NCBI GenBank assembly: GCA_963934295.1
Contig: CAWVXY010000014.1
Span: forward strand, 12,801-76,800
DNA from: Seribacter sp963934295
GTDB taxonomy: Bacteria > Verrucomicrobiota > Verrucomicrobiia > Opitutales > Seribacteraceae
DNA: 64,000 nt
Direction of reading: 5' to 3'
Below, one piece after another: positions 16,971 through 25,027 of the stretch (positions are counted from its first letter, which is position 1; every line of letters starts with the position of its first letter). A model generated the notes under the pieces. It had not been told where the DNA came from. It searched no databases and worked only from the letters and a program-made list of their open reading frames with translations. The translations under genes and the position numbers were made by a program.

Positions 16971-18065
16971 ATGAATCTTATGATTCAAGATACAGATGAG
17001 CTTCAACCCGATACCCAATGGAGCGAAACCGCGTGGGCCCATTCTCGAGAAGAGGATCTAACCGATGACCACTCCAACCCCCGGCTTTGTGTCGCCGCTT
17101 TGCTTCCATTTAAAAAAGGGCAACCGGATTGGGGCAGTTTTGAAAATATGCTTCATTGGATGATGAAATGTTCCAAACACTTTGGAGTAGAGCTCACTTT
17201 TGTCCTCAATGCGGATACGGGCTATGTTTTTAATCTCTCCAATGAATTGTATGAGGAAGTGATTATCCGCTTCCGATCTCTGTACCCGGATGCGTCTTTT
17301 ATCAGTGGAGTCACAGCAGTGGGTGCATCACCCACAGAATTTCAGGCATCCTGTTATCATTCACATCTCGAAATTGCACAGGCTCATAGCCCTTGTGAGG
17401 TAATGATTATGACCTCTCAGGCCCTCAATACTTTGGACCCAGAGCGGCGAAGAGATGCCTATTTTAAAATTGCCGAAAAAATCGAAGTTCCTGCTTTGGT
17501 ACATGCACTGGAACCCGCTTTTGTTCCCTGGGCCACTCCCTTCGAGCCCTGGCTTTTGCACCAATTGGCTGGCCATGAGAAATTTGTGGGTGGGAAAATT
17601 TCCACTCTGGATGAACCGCACTTTCTATATTGGGCATCGATGTGCCGTGACCTCGGACTCGAATTCGTTCCCCACAGCGGAGATGATTTCGGGATCGCTT
17701 CCGCTATCCGCATGGGCTTACCACTACTGATAGGAGCTGGGGTGTCCGCCTGTCCGCTTATTTGTGCAGCCAAAAAATACTGGAGGAAAGATGACTATGA
17801 TTCTCGGGTATACAAATTATTCGAAGCCTTTCAATCGCTGGAGGATTTGGTCTTCCGCCTCGATGACAAGGGAAGTGCTGCCGGATATAAACACAGCACC
17901 GCAGAGATTTTACAAATGCTCGGTGTGATTGATTCTGCGGAGATCCATCCTGAATGTCCTGATTTGCGTACTGGGGACGAACGGGCTCGGATGCAGGAGG
18001 CACTGATCCGCCCACTACGGATTGCCGAGCGTATGAATATTCCATTCTATTCTTTTCCATCATGA
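16971..18065 (+). CDS. Dihydrodipicolinate synthase/NAL-family lyase
   Basis: 364 residues, longer than a typical DapA (about 295) because of a roughly 40-residue N-terminal extension. TIM-barrel class I aldolase of the DapA/N-acetylneuraminate lyase family: the barrel entry RLCVAALLPFKKGQPDWGSF fits, and the candidate Schiff-base lysine is K209 in VGGKIST. The GTTGE-type loop reads ADTGYVFNLS and the usual catalytic tyrosine segment reads MIMTSQALN, without tyrosine, so it is unlikely to make dihydrodipicolinate. A sugar-acid aldolase or dehydratase is a reasonable guess. First gene of the operon. Its TGA overlaps the next ATG by 4 nt. Confidence 0.75.
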   Translation: MNLMIQDTDELQPDTQWSETAWAHSREEDLTDDHSNPRLCVAALLPFKKGQPDWGSFENMLHWMMKCSKHFGVELTFVLNADTGYVFNLSNELYEEVIIRFRSLYPDASFISGVTAVGASPTEFQASCYHSHLEIAQAHSPCEVMIMTSQALNTLDPERRRDAYFKIAEKIEVPALVHALEPAFVPWATPFEPWLLHQLAGHEKFVGGKISTLDEPHFLYWASMCRDLGLEFVPHSGDDFGIASAIRMGLPLLIGAGVSACPLICAAKKYWRKDDYDSRVYKLFEAFQSLEDLVFRLDDKGSAAGYKHSTAEILQMLGVIDSAEIHPECPDLRTGDERARMQEALIRPLRIAERMNIPFYSFPS

Positions 18066-18895
18066 ACGCTGATCCACTTACTGATTTTTCCCGCCTCTGT
18101 GTGCATACCATCACCACCAAGGGTTGGGACTTGGAAGAAGCGATCGACCATTATGCCCAAGCGGGGGTATCCGGAATTACAGTTTGGAGACAATGGCTGG
18201 AAGGTCGGGATCCATCGAAAGCCGGTGAATCGATTCGTGCAGCCGGTTTGAAGATCGTTTCCCTTTGCCGTGGAGGATTTTATCCGGCCGTCGAGGAGAA
18301 ATCCCGTCTTGATGCCATCGAAGATAATAAACGAGCGATCGAGGATGCCGCCGCCTTGGGTGCCCCCCTTGTGGTTTTGGTCTGCGGGGCCGTGCCGAGG
18401 CAGTCTCTTGTCGAGTCGAGGAAACAGATCACGGATGGGATTGCAGCTACCTTACCACTCGCTGAGTCGCTCGGTGTAAAATTGGCCATTGAGCCACTAC
18501 ACCCAATGTATGCGGATGATCGTTCCGCGATTAACTCCCTGGCTTCGGCCAACGATGTTTGTGATGAATTAAATCATCCGTTGCTCGGCATTGCCTATGA
18601 TGTTTATCACCTTTGGTGGGATCCTAACCTGGAGGAGCAAACCAAGCGTACCGGAGAAGCCGATCGTTTGTTTGCTTTTCATGTCTGTGATTGGATGACT
18701 CCGACCACCGATTTACTGAATGACCGTGGACTAATGGGGGAGGGCTGTATTGATCTGCGAGATATCCGTGGAATGGTCGAAGATTCAGGATTTAAAGGTA
18801 TGATCGAAGTCGAAGTCTTCTCCAATCGCTGGTGGGAAAAACCACCTCAGGAATTTTTACAAGCGATCAAACAATCCTATTTACATTACACTTAA
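18062..18895 (+). CDS. TIM-barrel sugar isomerase/epimerase
   Basis: 277 residues of the xylose-isomerase-like AP-endonuclease-2 fold. The metal-site residues sit in LAIEPLHPMYADD (Glu), IAYDVYHLWWDPN (Asp/His), FAFHVCDWM (His) and GMIEVEVFS (Glu), in the expected order. There is no signal peptide, so it acts in the cytoplasm. It overlaps the upstream lyase gene by ATGA and lies 6 nt before the Gfo/Idh gene, so the three are co-transcribed and translationally coupled. It probably isomerises or epimerises a keto-sugar or inositol-like intermediate shared with its neighbours. The substrate is unknown. Confidence 0.85.
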   Translation: MNADPLTDFSRLCVHTITTKGWDLEEAIDHYAQAGVSGITVWRQWLEGRDPSKAGESIRAAGLKIVSLCRGGFYPAVEEKSRLDAIEDNKRAIEDAAALGAPLVVLVCGAVPRQSLVESRKQITDGIAATLPLAESLGVKLAIEPLHPMYADDRSAINSLASANDVCDELNHPLLGIAYDVYHLWWDPNLEEQTKRTGEADRLFAFHVCDWMTPTTDLLNDRGLMGEGCIDLRDIRGMVEDSGFKGMIEVEVFSNRWWEKPPQEFLQAIKQSYLHYT

Positions 18896-18901
18896 TCTAC
18901 T

Positions 18902-20044
18902 ATGAAAGAACATAAACTTGGAATTATTATGAACGGCGTCACTGGACGCATGGGAACCAATCAGCATTTGATTCGCTCGATTTGCGCCATCAGGGAGCAG
19001 GGAGGCATTCAGGTTTCCCCCGATGAAGTAATCACGGTTGATCCCATTCTTACCGGCCGGAATGAAAATAAACTCAAGGCCCTGGCTGAGCGTACCGGAG
19101 TGAGCCGATGGACCACCAATATCGAAAAGGCCCTTGCGGATACGGATAATCAAATCTTTTTTGACGCCAGTTCCACCCTTCATCGCTCCCGCTTTGTTGA
19201 GATGGCCGCGAATGCGGGAAAAGCGGTTTACTGTGAGAAACCCACCGCGGTCTCCACGGAGGAAGCTCTTCGCTTAGCCAAACTATGCGAGGATGCTGGG
19301 GTCAAGAACGGAGCGGTTCAGGATAAACTCTGGTTGCCGGGGATTCGGAAGCTGAAGACTTTGATCAATCAGGGGTTCTTTGGAGAAATCTTATCCGTCC
19401 GGGGAGAATTTGGATACTGGGTATTTACCGGGCATGATGAGGATCAGCCGGCCCAGCGTCCCAGTTGGAATTATCGAAAGGAGGACGGTGGGGGTATCAT
19501 GATCGATATGCTCTGCCATTGGCGCTACCTGGTGGATAATGTGTTTGGACCGATCAAGAGCATATCCTGTCGGGGCACCACCCACATTGGTGAACGAATT
19601 GATGAACAGGGAAATCCCTATAAATGCACCGCGGATGATGCCTGTTATGCGACTATGGAATTGGAAAATGGAATCCTTTGCCAGTTTAATAGTTCATGGA
19701 CGGTGCGGGTTCGCCGGGACGATCTTTTTGTGATGCAGGTGGACGGAAGCAAAGGTTCGGCGGTAGTAAATCTCCGAGGGTGTCAGACTCAAGGGATTGG
19801 AGTTACCCCCAAACCGGTTTGGAATCCGGATATCGAGCAACCGATCAACTTTTATGAAGGCTGGTCGGAAATGCCAGACGCAACCATCTATGATAATGCG
19901 TTCAAAATTCAATGGGAACTCTTCCTTCGTCATGTCGCTTTGGACGAACCTTTTCCTTACGATCTAAGATCGGGTGCAAAGGGCGTAGAGTTAGCTGAGG
20001 TGGGAATTCAATCATGGGAAGAAAGAAAGTGGATCGATCTGTGA
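18902..20044 (+). CDS. Gfo/Idh/MocA-family oxidoreductase
   Basis: 380 residues. The N-terminal Rossmann fold begins IIMNGVTGRMGTNQ, a variant of GxGxxG closer to dihydrodipicolinate-reductase style. The catalytic EKP motif is at 112-114 (YCEKPTAVSTEEAL). The C-terminal alpha/beta domain is recognisable from SWNYRKEDGGGIMIDMLCHW, whose aspartate and histidine (D, H) match the usual active-site pair. NAD(P)-dependent sugar or inositol dehydrogenase, cytoplasmic. Last gene of the operon; a 3-keto-sugar or inositol-type pathway together with the upstream isomerase and lyase is plausible inference. Confidence 0.87.
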   Translation: MKEHKLGIIMNGVTGRMGTNQHLIRSICAIREQGGIQVSPDEVITVDPILTGRNENKLKALAERTGVSRWTTNIEKALADTDNQIFFDASSTLHRSRFVEMAANAGKAVYCEKPTAVSTEEALRLAKLCEDAGVKNGAVQDKLWLPGIRKLKTLINQGFFGEILSVRGEFGYWVFTGHDEDQPAQRPSWNYRKEDGGGIMIDMLCHWRYLVDNVFGPIKSISCRGTTHIGERIDEQGNPYKCTADDACYATMELENGILCQFNSSWTVRVRRDDLFVMQVDGSKGSAVVNLRGCQTQGIGVTPKPVWNPDIEQPINFYEGWSEMPDATIYDNAFKIQWELFLRHVALDEPFPYDLRSGAKGVELAEVGIQSWEERKWIDL

Positions 20045-20128
20045 TGTTTGGTTTTATTTATATAAAATTTTAATACTTTGCAGACTCAAGGGTTGGCATT
20101 TTCTAAGATCAGCTTATTTTTATTTAGT

Positions 20129-22255
20129 ATGAATTTCCCAAGAATTGTTTTTCTAATCTTTTTTTCATTTTCTTCCCATTTGCTGTTTGCCCAAAATGGA
20201 GACAAGGCAAATGAGAAAGATATAATTTCATCTTTAAACTGGAAGAAATGGTCGCCCGGTGTGGTTCCCGTTTTTACCCCGGCGGAATCTCTTGCTCAAT
20301 TCAAAGTAGCCCCGGGCTTCAAAGTTGAATTGGTTGTTTCTGAACCCATGGTCAAGGATCCGGTCTTTGTGGACTGGGACGACCAAGGGAGAATGTGGGT
20401 TGGTGAACTACGCACTTACATGATGGACCTGGACGGTACCGGAGAAAACGAACGGATGAGCCGGGTGATGGTATTGGAAGACACCGATCAGGACGGGGTT
20501 ATGGACAAGGCGACCCCCTTTGTGGATGACATGATTAATGTGCGCTGTATCGCTTTTGTGGATGATGGTGTATTAGTGGTGGAAACCGGGGGTCTTTGGC
20601 TTTGTAAGGATAATGATGGAGACTTGCGATGTGATGAACGGGAAAAACTGATCGATTTTGCCACCGCTGCCCAGAGTAATATTGAACATGCGGAGAATGC
20701 CCTTCATTTTGCACTCGATAATTGGATGTATAATTCAAAGTCATCAAGAAAATTAGCCTGGCGGAATGGAAAGCTAATTGAAATGCCCGCCAAAGGCCGT
20801 GGACAATGGGGTATGGGAAGTGATGCCTATGGACGCTTATATTTTAATGCCAACAGTAATTGGTTTGAAGTGGACTGGGCGACATACGACCGTCAGTGGC
20901 CAAGCAAAGGTTCCAGTGTGAAACCTCCGACCAATCGTGTGTTCGGAATTCGTCCAAATACCGCCTTGAACCGAAATTATCGTCCGGGTCGTATCTTGGC
21001 AGACGGTCGCGTAGCCAGTGTAACTACAATCAGTGGTTTGGCGGTCCACAGCCACGGAGCATACGGAAAAGATTGGGAGGGAGCGATTTTCTCGATGTCT
21101 CCGGGAACCAATACGGTGGGTGCCTTTCTCCCCGAAAAACCCTTTCCTGCGTCTGATCAATATGTTCATCAACTCTATCCCGATGCGGTTTGGAAAGAAC
21201 GGGAATTTCTTGCCAGTACGGATGAACGTTTCCGTCCGGTCAATGCATCCATGGGGCCGGATGGCTGTCTTTATGTGGTCGATTTTCACCGAGGCGTTAT
21301 TCAGCATAAGCGCTACCTGACTTCTTATTTACGTCGCCAGTCGGCTGAGCGACAACTGGATAAGCCGATCGGATTGGGCAGAATTTACCGGATTGTTCCG
21401 GAGGATCATAAAACGATTGATCCTCCATCCGATTTGGTGGCTGGTCTTTCCCACCCTCATCTTTGGTGGCGCCTGCGCTCCCAAAAACGGATCGTGGAAG
21501 GGGGGCGTCAGGATTTAGCAACGGATGTGCAAAAACTTGCTGACAATAAAAAAGCCAAATCCCATACCCGCGTGCATGCCATGTGGACTCTTGTCGGGCT
21601 CGGTAAACTGAAAGAAAAAACCGTTCGTCTTGCCATTGAGGATAACCATTGGTTTGTTGCCATGACCGGACTTCGCCTGGCAGGTGAGAGCAAAGGGGTT
21701 GCAGATTTCTTTCCCGATGAGTTTAAAGAATTAGCGGAAAAGGTGGTAGACCGTAAGAAGGTTCCTTCCACTCTGGCATCTTATGCCGGGATAATAAGCA
21801 AGTCCGGCTACCCCTCCCGTGCGGTCAAAACTTATAAAGATAAGGAAGCGGACTGGGTGAAAAAGGATAAGAATTTGCTCTCTGCCTACCGCAAAGGTCG
21901 CGATCAATACGCGGTTAGCTGTGGAGCCTGTCACCAGGCGGACGGGAAAGGCCTACCTAATATGGCACCCACGCTGGCCAAAAGTGATTGGGTGATTGGG
22001 GATGCCAAACGGTTGATCGGCGTGGCCGTTCATGGACTCATGGGACCGATTAAAGTGAATGGCAAACCGGTGGAAGGGGTTCCTCCCATCATGCCCCCGC
22101 ATGGCTTTATGAAGGATGAACAACTTGCTGGTATACTAACCTATGTTCGCAATGCGTGGGGCAACCGAGCAGGCTTAATTTCCACCGAAGATATTACCGG
22201 ATACCGGAAAACCGAATCCGCTCGGGTTGCTCCCTGGACGGAAGCGGAATTTTAA
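20129..22255 (+). CDS. PVC-type propeller-cytochrome c dehydrogenase
   Basis: 708 residues from ATG 20129 (a TTG 51 nt upstream is in frame; the ATG gives the signal peptide MNFPRIVFLIFFSFSSHLLF). Residues about 60-480 form the DUF7133/TIGR02604 propeller (VDWDDQGRMWVGELRTYM; DTDQDGVMDKATPF; MGPDGCLYVVDFHRG). A short helical repeat section follows. A class I cytochrome c ends the protein, with C598-GA-C601-H (VSCGACHQADGKGLP) and a distal Met candidate in PIMPPHGFM. The cytochrome part closely resembles that of the 28095-29246 gene (DSDWL/KSDWV, GLxGPIKVNGK, YVxNAWGN). Periplasmic redox protein of unknown substrate. Confidence 0.85.
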   Translation: MNFPRIVFLIFFSFSSHLLFAQNGDKANEKDIISSLNWKKWSPGVVPVFTPAESLAQFKVAPGFKVELVVSEPMVKDPVFVDWDDQGRMWVGELRTYMMDLDGTGENERMSRVMVLEDTDQDGVMDKATPFVDDMINVRCIAFVDDGVLVVETGGLWLCKDNDGDLRCDEREKLIDFATAAQSNIEHAENALHFALDNWMYNSKSSRKLAWRNGKLIEMPAKGRGQWGMGSDAYGRLYFNANSNWFEVDWATYDRQWPSKGSSVKPPTNRVFGIRPNTALNRNYRPGRILADGRVASVTTISGLAVHSHGAYGKDWEGAIFSMSPGTNTVGAFLPEKPFPASDQYVHQLYPDAVWKEREFLASTDERFRPVNASMGPDGCLYVVDFHRGVIQHKRYLTSYLRRQSAERQLDKPIGLGRIYRIVPEDHKTIDPPSDLVAGLSHPHLWWRLRSQKRIVEGGRQDLATDVQKLADNKKAKSHTRVHAMWTLVGLGKLKEKTVRLAIEDNHWFVAMTGLRLAGESKGVADFFPDEFKELAEKVVDRKKVPSTLASYAGIISKSGYPSRAVKTYKDKEADWVKKDKNLLSAYRKGRDQYAVSCGACHQADGKGLPNMAPTLAKSDWVIGDAKRLIGVAVHGLMGPIKVNGKPVEGVPPIMPPHGFMKDEQLAGILTYVRNAWGNRAGLISTEDITGYRKTESARVAPWTEAEF

Positions 22256-22300
22256 ATTTCCTTTTCTTTTTTTTTAGAAGAGACCGCTCTTTATTCCCCT

Positions 22301-22427
22301 GTCATCGCGAGGGCACAAGGCCGTGGCAACCCACTGTGAACCAGTAAGTGAACAGACAAGTCGACCGCGTCCCCCGAGACACGATGGATTGCTGCGTTCG
22401 TCGCTTGCGCTCCCTCCTCGCAATGAC
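22301..22427. repeat. 127-bp dispersed repeat, copy 1
   Basis: First of two same-length copies in the 481-nt non-coding gap 22256-22736. It begins GTCATCGCGAGG and ends CCTCGCAATGAC, near-perfect terminal inverted repeats (11 of 12). The internal core CGTCCCCCGAGACACGATGG is shared with copy 2. The ends match the widespread bacterial intergenic repeat I know by its GTCATTGCGAGG termini. It has no coding potential of its own. The rest of the gap, apart from copy 2, holds nothing I can identify. Confidence 0.85.
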
Positions 22428-22474
22428 AACGAGTGTGTGGTTAATGAAATGAACGATCCACCCTCTAGAGTCTT

Positions 22475-22601
22475 GTCATCGCGAGGGCTGAAAGCCCGTG
22501 GCGATCCACTGTGCACTAGTAAGCGTAGAGACAAGTCAACCACGTCCCCCGAGACACGATGGATTGCCACGTCGCTCGCTTCGCTCTCTCCTCGCAATGA
22601 C
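22475..22601. repeat. 127-bp dispersed repeat, copy 2
   Basis: Direct-orientation partner of copy 1, starting 174 bp later and of identical length with no apparent indel. Same termini (GTCATCGCGAGG and CCTCGCAATGAC). Differences are scattered substitutions, including compensating-looking changes in the G/C-rich arms (AGGGCTGAAAGCCC here). The fold-back potential suggests a mobile palindromic unit or an RNA hairpin at the transcript end of the cytochrome gene. Confidence 0.85.
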
Positions 22602-22736
22602 AATGTGTGGGTAGCCTTTGAAGTTCCCACTTCATTTTTTACTTTTGGTACCTCAGCAATTTTATTGATAATTAGCACCAACCTCCTCAAGTTTGATTTG
22701 TAACCTCATTACCAACATATTTCCTACTTCAAAATT

Positions 22737-23645
22737 ATGAAAACGAATCGAAGAACCCTTCTTAAAACGGCCGCATCGACCGCGATTGCGGGTACTTTAC
22801 TGACCGCTCCAATACCTGCCCGTGCCCAATCTCCGATGGATCAGGCAAATCCGAAATTCCGGATTAAAAACGGGCGGATCAAACAATCCATCATGGGCTG
22901 GACCTTCAATCCGATGCCCACTCCCGAACTGGCGAAGCTTTGCAAGGAGGTCGGTCTGGTAGCGATGGAAGGAATTCCCCCCAAGTATTATCCAATGATC
23001 AAGGAACTGGGTCTGGATATTTCGCTGGTGGGGAGTCATGGATTTAAAAAAGGCCCGGTGGACCCGGCCAATCACGGGGAGTGTGTGCAAAAACTAACCG
23101 AGGCAATCGAGCTTTGTGCCACTGCCGGGTACAAGCGGGTGATTACTTTCACGGGAATGAAAGCGGAGGGGATTAACGATGAAGAGGCGGAGGAGAACTG
23201 TATAGCCTGCTGGAAAAAAGTGCTTCCGATTGCGGAGAAAAATAAGATCACTCTTTGCCTGGAACATTTAAATTCCCGGGACGACAGTCACCCGATGAAA
23301 GGACATCCCGGATATTTTGGGGATAATGTCGATCATTGCGTGAAGATGATCAACAGAATTGGTTCAAGCTCATTTAAATTACTCTTTGATGTTTACCATG
23401 TGCAGGTAATGAATGGGGATGTGATCCGACGTATTGACCAATACAAGGAGGTAATCGGACATTATCACACCGCCGGCAATCCCGGTCGGGCGGAGCTCGA
23501 TGATAAGCAGGAAATCAATTATCCGGGGGTGATGAATGCGATCGTAAATACTGGGTACGATGGATATGTCGCTCAGGAATTCATCCCGACATGGGAGGAC
23601 AAGGCACTTGCCCTAAGGCATGCCGCGGAAGTTTGCGATGTTTAA
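22737..23645 (+). CDS. Tat-exported hydroxypyruvate-isomerase-like protein
   Basis: 302 residues. The N-terminus MKTNRRTLLKTAASTAIAG is a twin-arginine (RRTLLK) signal, with a cleavage site near PARAQS. The mature protein is a TIM barrel of the hydroxypyruvate isomerase/sugar epimerase type: ITLCLEHLNSRDD (Glu), KLLFDVYHVQVMNGD (Asp/His), IGHYHTAGNPGR (His) and YVAQEFIPTW (Glu) are the four metal-site segments. It is unusual in being exported folded rather than cytoplasmic, a pattern common in PVC bacteria. Its substrate in the periplasm is unknown. It is separated from the upstream cytochrome by the repeat region. Confidence 0.85.
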   Translation: MKTNRRTLLKTAASTAIAGTLLTAPIPARAQSPMDQANPKFRIKNGRIKQSIMGWTFNPMPTPELAKLCKEVGLVAMEGIPPKYYPMIKELGLDISLVGSHGFKKGPVDPANHGECVQKLTEAIELCATAGYKRVITFTGMKAEGINDEEAEENCIACWKKVLPIAEKNKITLCLEHLNSRDDSHPMKGHPGYFGDNVDHCVKMINRIGSSSFKLLFDVYHVQVMNGDVIRRIDQYKEVIGHYHTAGNPGRAELDDKQEINYPGVMNAIVNTGYDGYVAQEFIPTWEDKALALRHAAEVCDV

Positions 23646-23726
23646 AATGTATTAAAGTTTGAGAGCCTGTGTGAAATAGATAGGTTAAAACCTATTACTT
23701 CTTCTTTTTACTAATCCCAAAAAAAC

Positions 23727-24776
23727 ATGTCCAATAACATAAACCCACAAAAATACTGGCTCCGCTCGGTTTGTCTGAGTGTGGTGATTATCTTGGTTGT
23801 GGGCGGGATCACCCGGCTGACTGGTTCCGGACTATCCATGGTGGACTGGCGACCAATCGCGGGAATTCTTCCCCCGATCACTGATGCTCAGTGGGATGAG
23901 GTGTTCGGGATGTACCAAGGTTCTCCCGAATATCAGAAGGTAAATAAAGGGATGAGTCTGGACGAATTTAAATTCATCTTTTTTTGGGAATACCTGCACC
24001 GAATACTGGGACGGATTGTGGGTTTGCTCTGCTTGGTTCCATTCCTCTGGTTTTTACTTCGTGGCCAATTGAGAGGTGGGCTAAAGGCCAAGGGATTATG
24101 CCTCAATATATTAGTGATTACCCAGGGATTGATGGGGTGGTATATGGTAAAGAGTGGACTAGTGAATGTTCCGGAGGTTAGCCATTACCGGTTAGCGGCT
24201 CATCTCAGCTTGGCTTTTTCTGTTTTTGGATTGGCTTGGTGGATGTTGCTCGATTTGGACAAAGAACAGGGTTCCCCAAGCGATAGCAATGCGGTTTCCT
24301 ATCGCCCTTGGGCAATCGGGTTTTTACTTCTTCTCTGTGCTCAGATTGCATATGGTGCATTTGTATCCGGGATGAAGGCGGGGTATGGATTTAATACTTT
24401 TCCCATGATGGGGAATGAGTGGAAACCGGATGGTCTGTTTGGCCTGACCCCGTACTGGAAAAATTTTGTGGAGGATAAATTTTCCGTTCAATTCATCCAT
24501 CGGTGGATGGGGACGATTTTGACCACTGGATTACTCGTTCTGGGGTGGAAAGCATACCGGAGTGGATTATTATCAAGTTTGCAGACGCGGAGAATGAAAT
24601 GGGTGATTGGGTTGGTAAGCGTGCAGTTTTTACTCGGGGTTTCCACGATTCTACTGATCGTGCAGTATCAGGTATCCCTTCCGGTGATTCATCAATTGGT
24701 GGCCCTGTTCTTATTTGCTGCCTTGCTTGGATGGATACACTCTTTGAATTCAAGACAGTTTACCAAGGCAGGCTAG
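23727..24776 (+). CDS. ctaA: Heme A synthase
   Basis: 349 residues, an eight-helix membrane protein of the COX15/CtaA family, which oxidises heme O to heme A for aa3-type cytochrome oxidase. The family start VVGGITRLTGSGLSMVDWRP is intact. The four heme-ligand histidine regions are present: FWEYLHRILGR, VSHYRLAAHLSLA, VQFIHRWMGT and LPVIHQLVALF. The second half repeats the four-helix bundle of the first, as expected. No other oxidase-assembly gene is nearby; the gene is solitary, 81 nt after the isomerase-like gene and followed by a decayed repeat. Confidence 0.93.
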   Translation: MSNNINPQKYWLRSVCLSVVIILVVGGITRLTGSGLSMVDWRPIAGILPPITDAQWDEVFGMYQGSPEYQKVNKGMSLDEFKFIFFWEYLHRILGRIVGLLCLVPFLWFLLRGQLRGGLKAKGLCLNILVITQGLMGWYMVKSGLVNVPEVSHYRLAAHLSLAFSVFGLAWWMLLDLDKEQGSPSDSNAVSYRPWAIGFLLLLCAQIAYGAFVSGMKAGYGFNTFPMMGNEWKPDGLFGLTPYWKNFVEDKFSVQFIHRWMGTILTTGLLVLGWKAYRSGLLSSLQTRRMKWVIGLVSVQFLLGVSTILLIVQYQVSLPVIHQLVALFLFAALLGWIHSLNSRQFTKAG

Positions 24777-24871
24777 CAACTTGGGATTTCTTACCCTTTG
24801 AACATTATTTCTCGCAACAATATCGGGGCACGAAGAATGATCTCCTATAGTTTTTTAGTTCCCCCCATCCT

Positions 24872-25000
24872 GTTATCGCGAGGGCGAAGCCCCTGGCGAT
24901 CCTGGGTGACCCCGGGAGCGAAGGGATAAGCCAGGCGGGACGAGTCTATTCCATTCAATGGATTACCGCATCGGTCGCTCTGCACCCTCCTCGTAAGGAA
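24872..25000. repeat. Degenerate third copy of dispersed repeat
   Basis: Begins GTTATCGCGAGGGCGAAGCC and ends CCTCCTCGTAAGGA, so the left terminus is one base off and the right terminus (expected CCTCGCAATGAC) has decayed. The middle has lost the CGTCCCCCGAGAC core but keeps the ATGGATTRCCGC-type segment. It fills most of the gap between the convergent heme A synthase and esterase genes. Assignment rests on the termini and length (129 bp). Confidence 0.6.
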
Positions 25001-25027
25001 AATACGTCAACACAAAGGCTGATTTGT

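Noticed and set aside
16971..18065. True dihydrodipicolinate synthase (dapA)
   Set aside because: The catalytic tyrosine segment and GTTGE loop are not conserved and the operon context is catabolic.
20837..21307. 156-aa open frame on the minus strand
   Set aside because: Antisense to the propeller domain of the cytochrome protein; no family features.
22274..22703. Overlapping open frames of 126 aa (+) and 138 aa (-) in the gap after the cytochrome gene
   Set aside because: Both run straight through the two 127-bp repeats. Their translations are low in family-like content and mirror each other, so they are by-products of G/C-rich repeat sequence.
23680..23695. Inverted repeat ATAGGTT/AACCTAT before heme A synthase as a terminator
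   Set aside because: The loop would be only 2-4 nt, the stem is A/T-rich and the following sequence is not a clean T-run.
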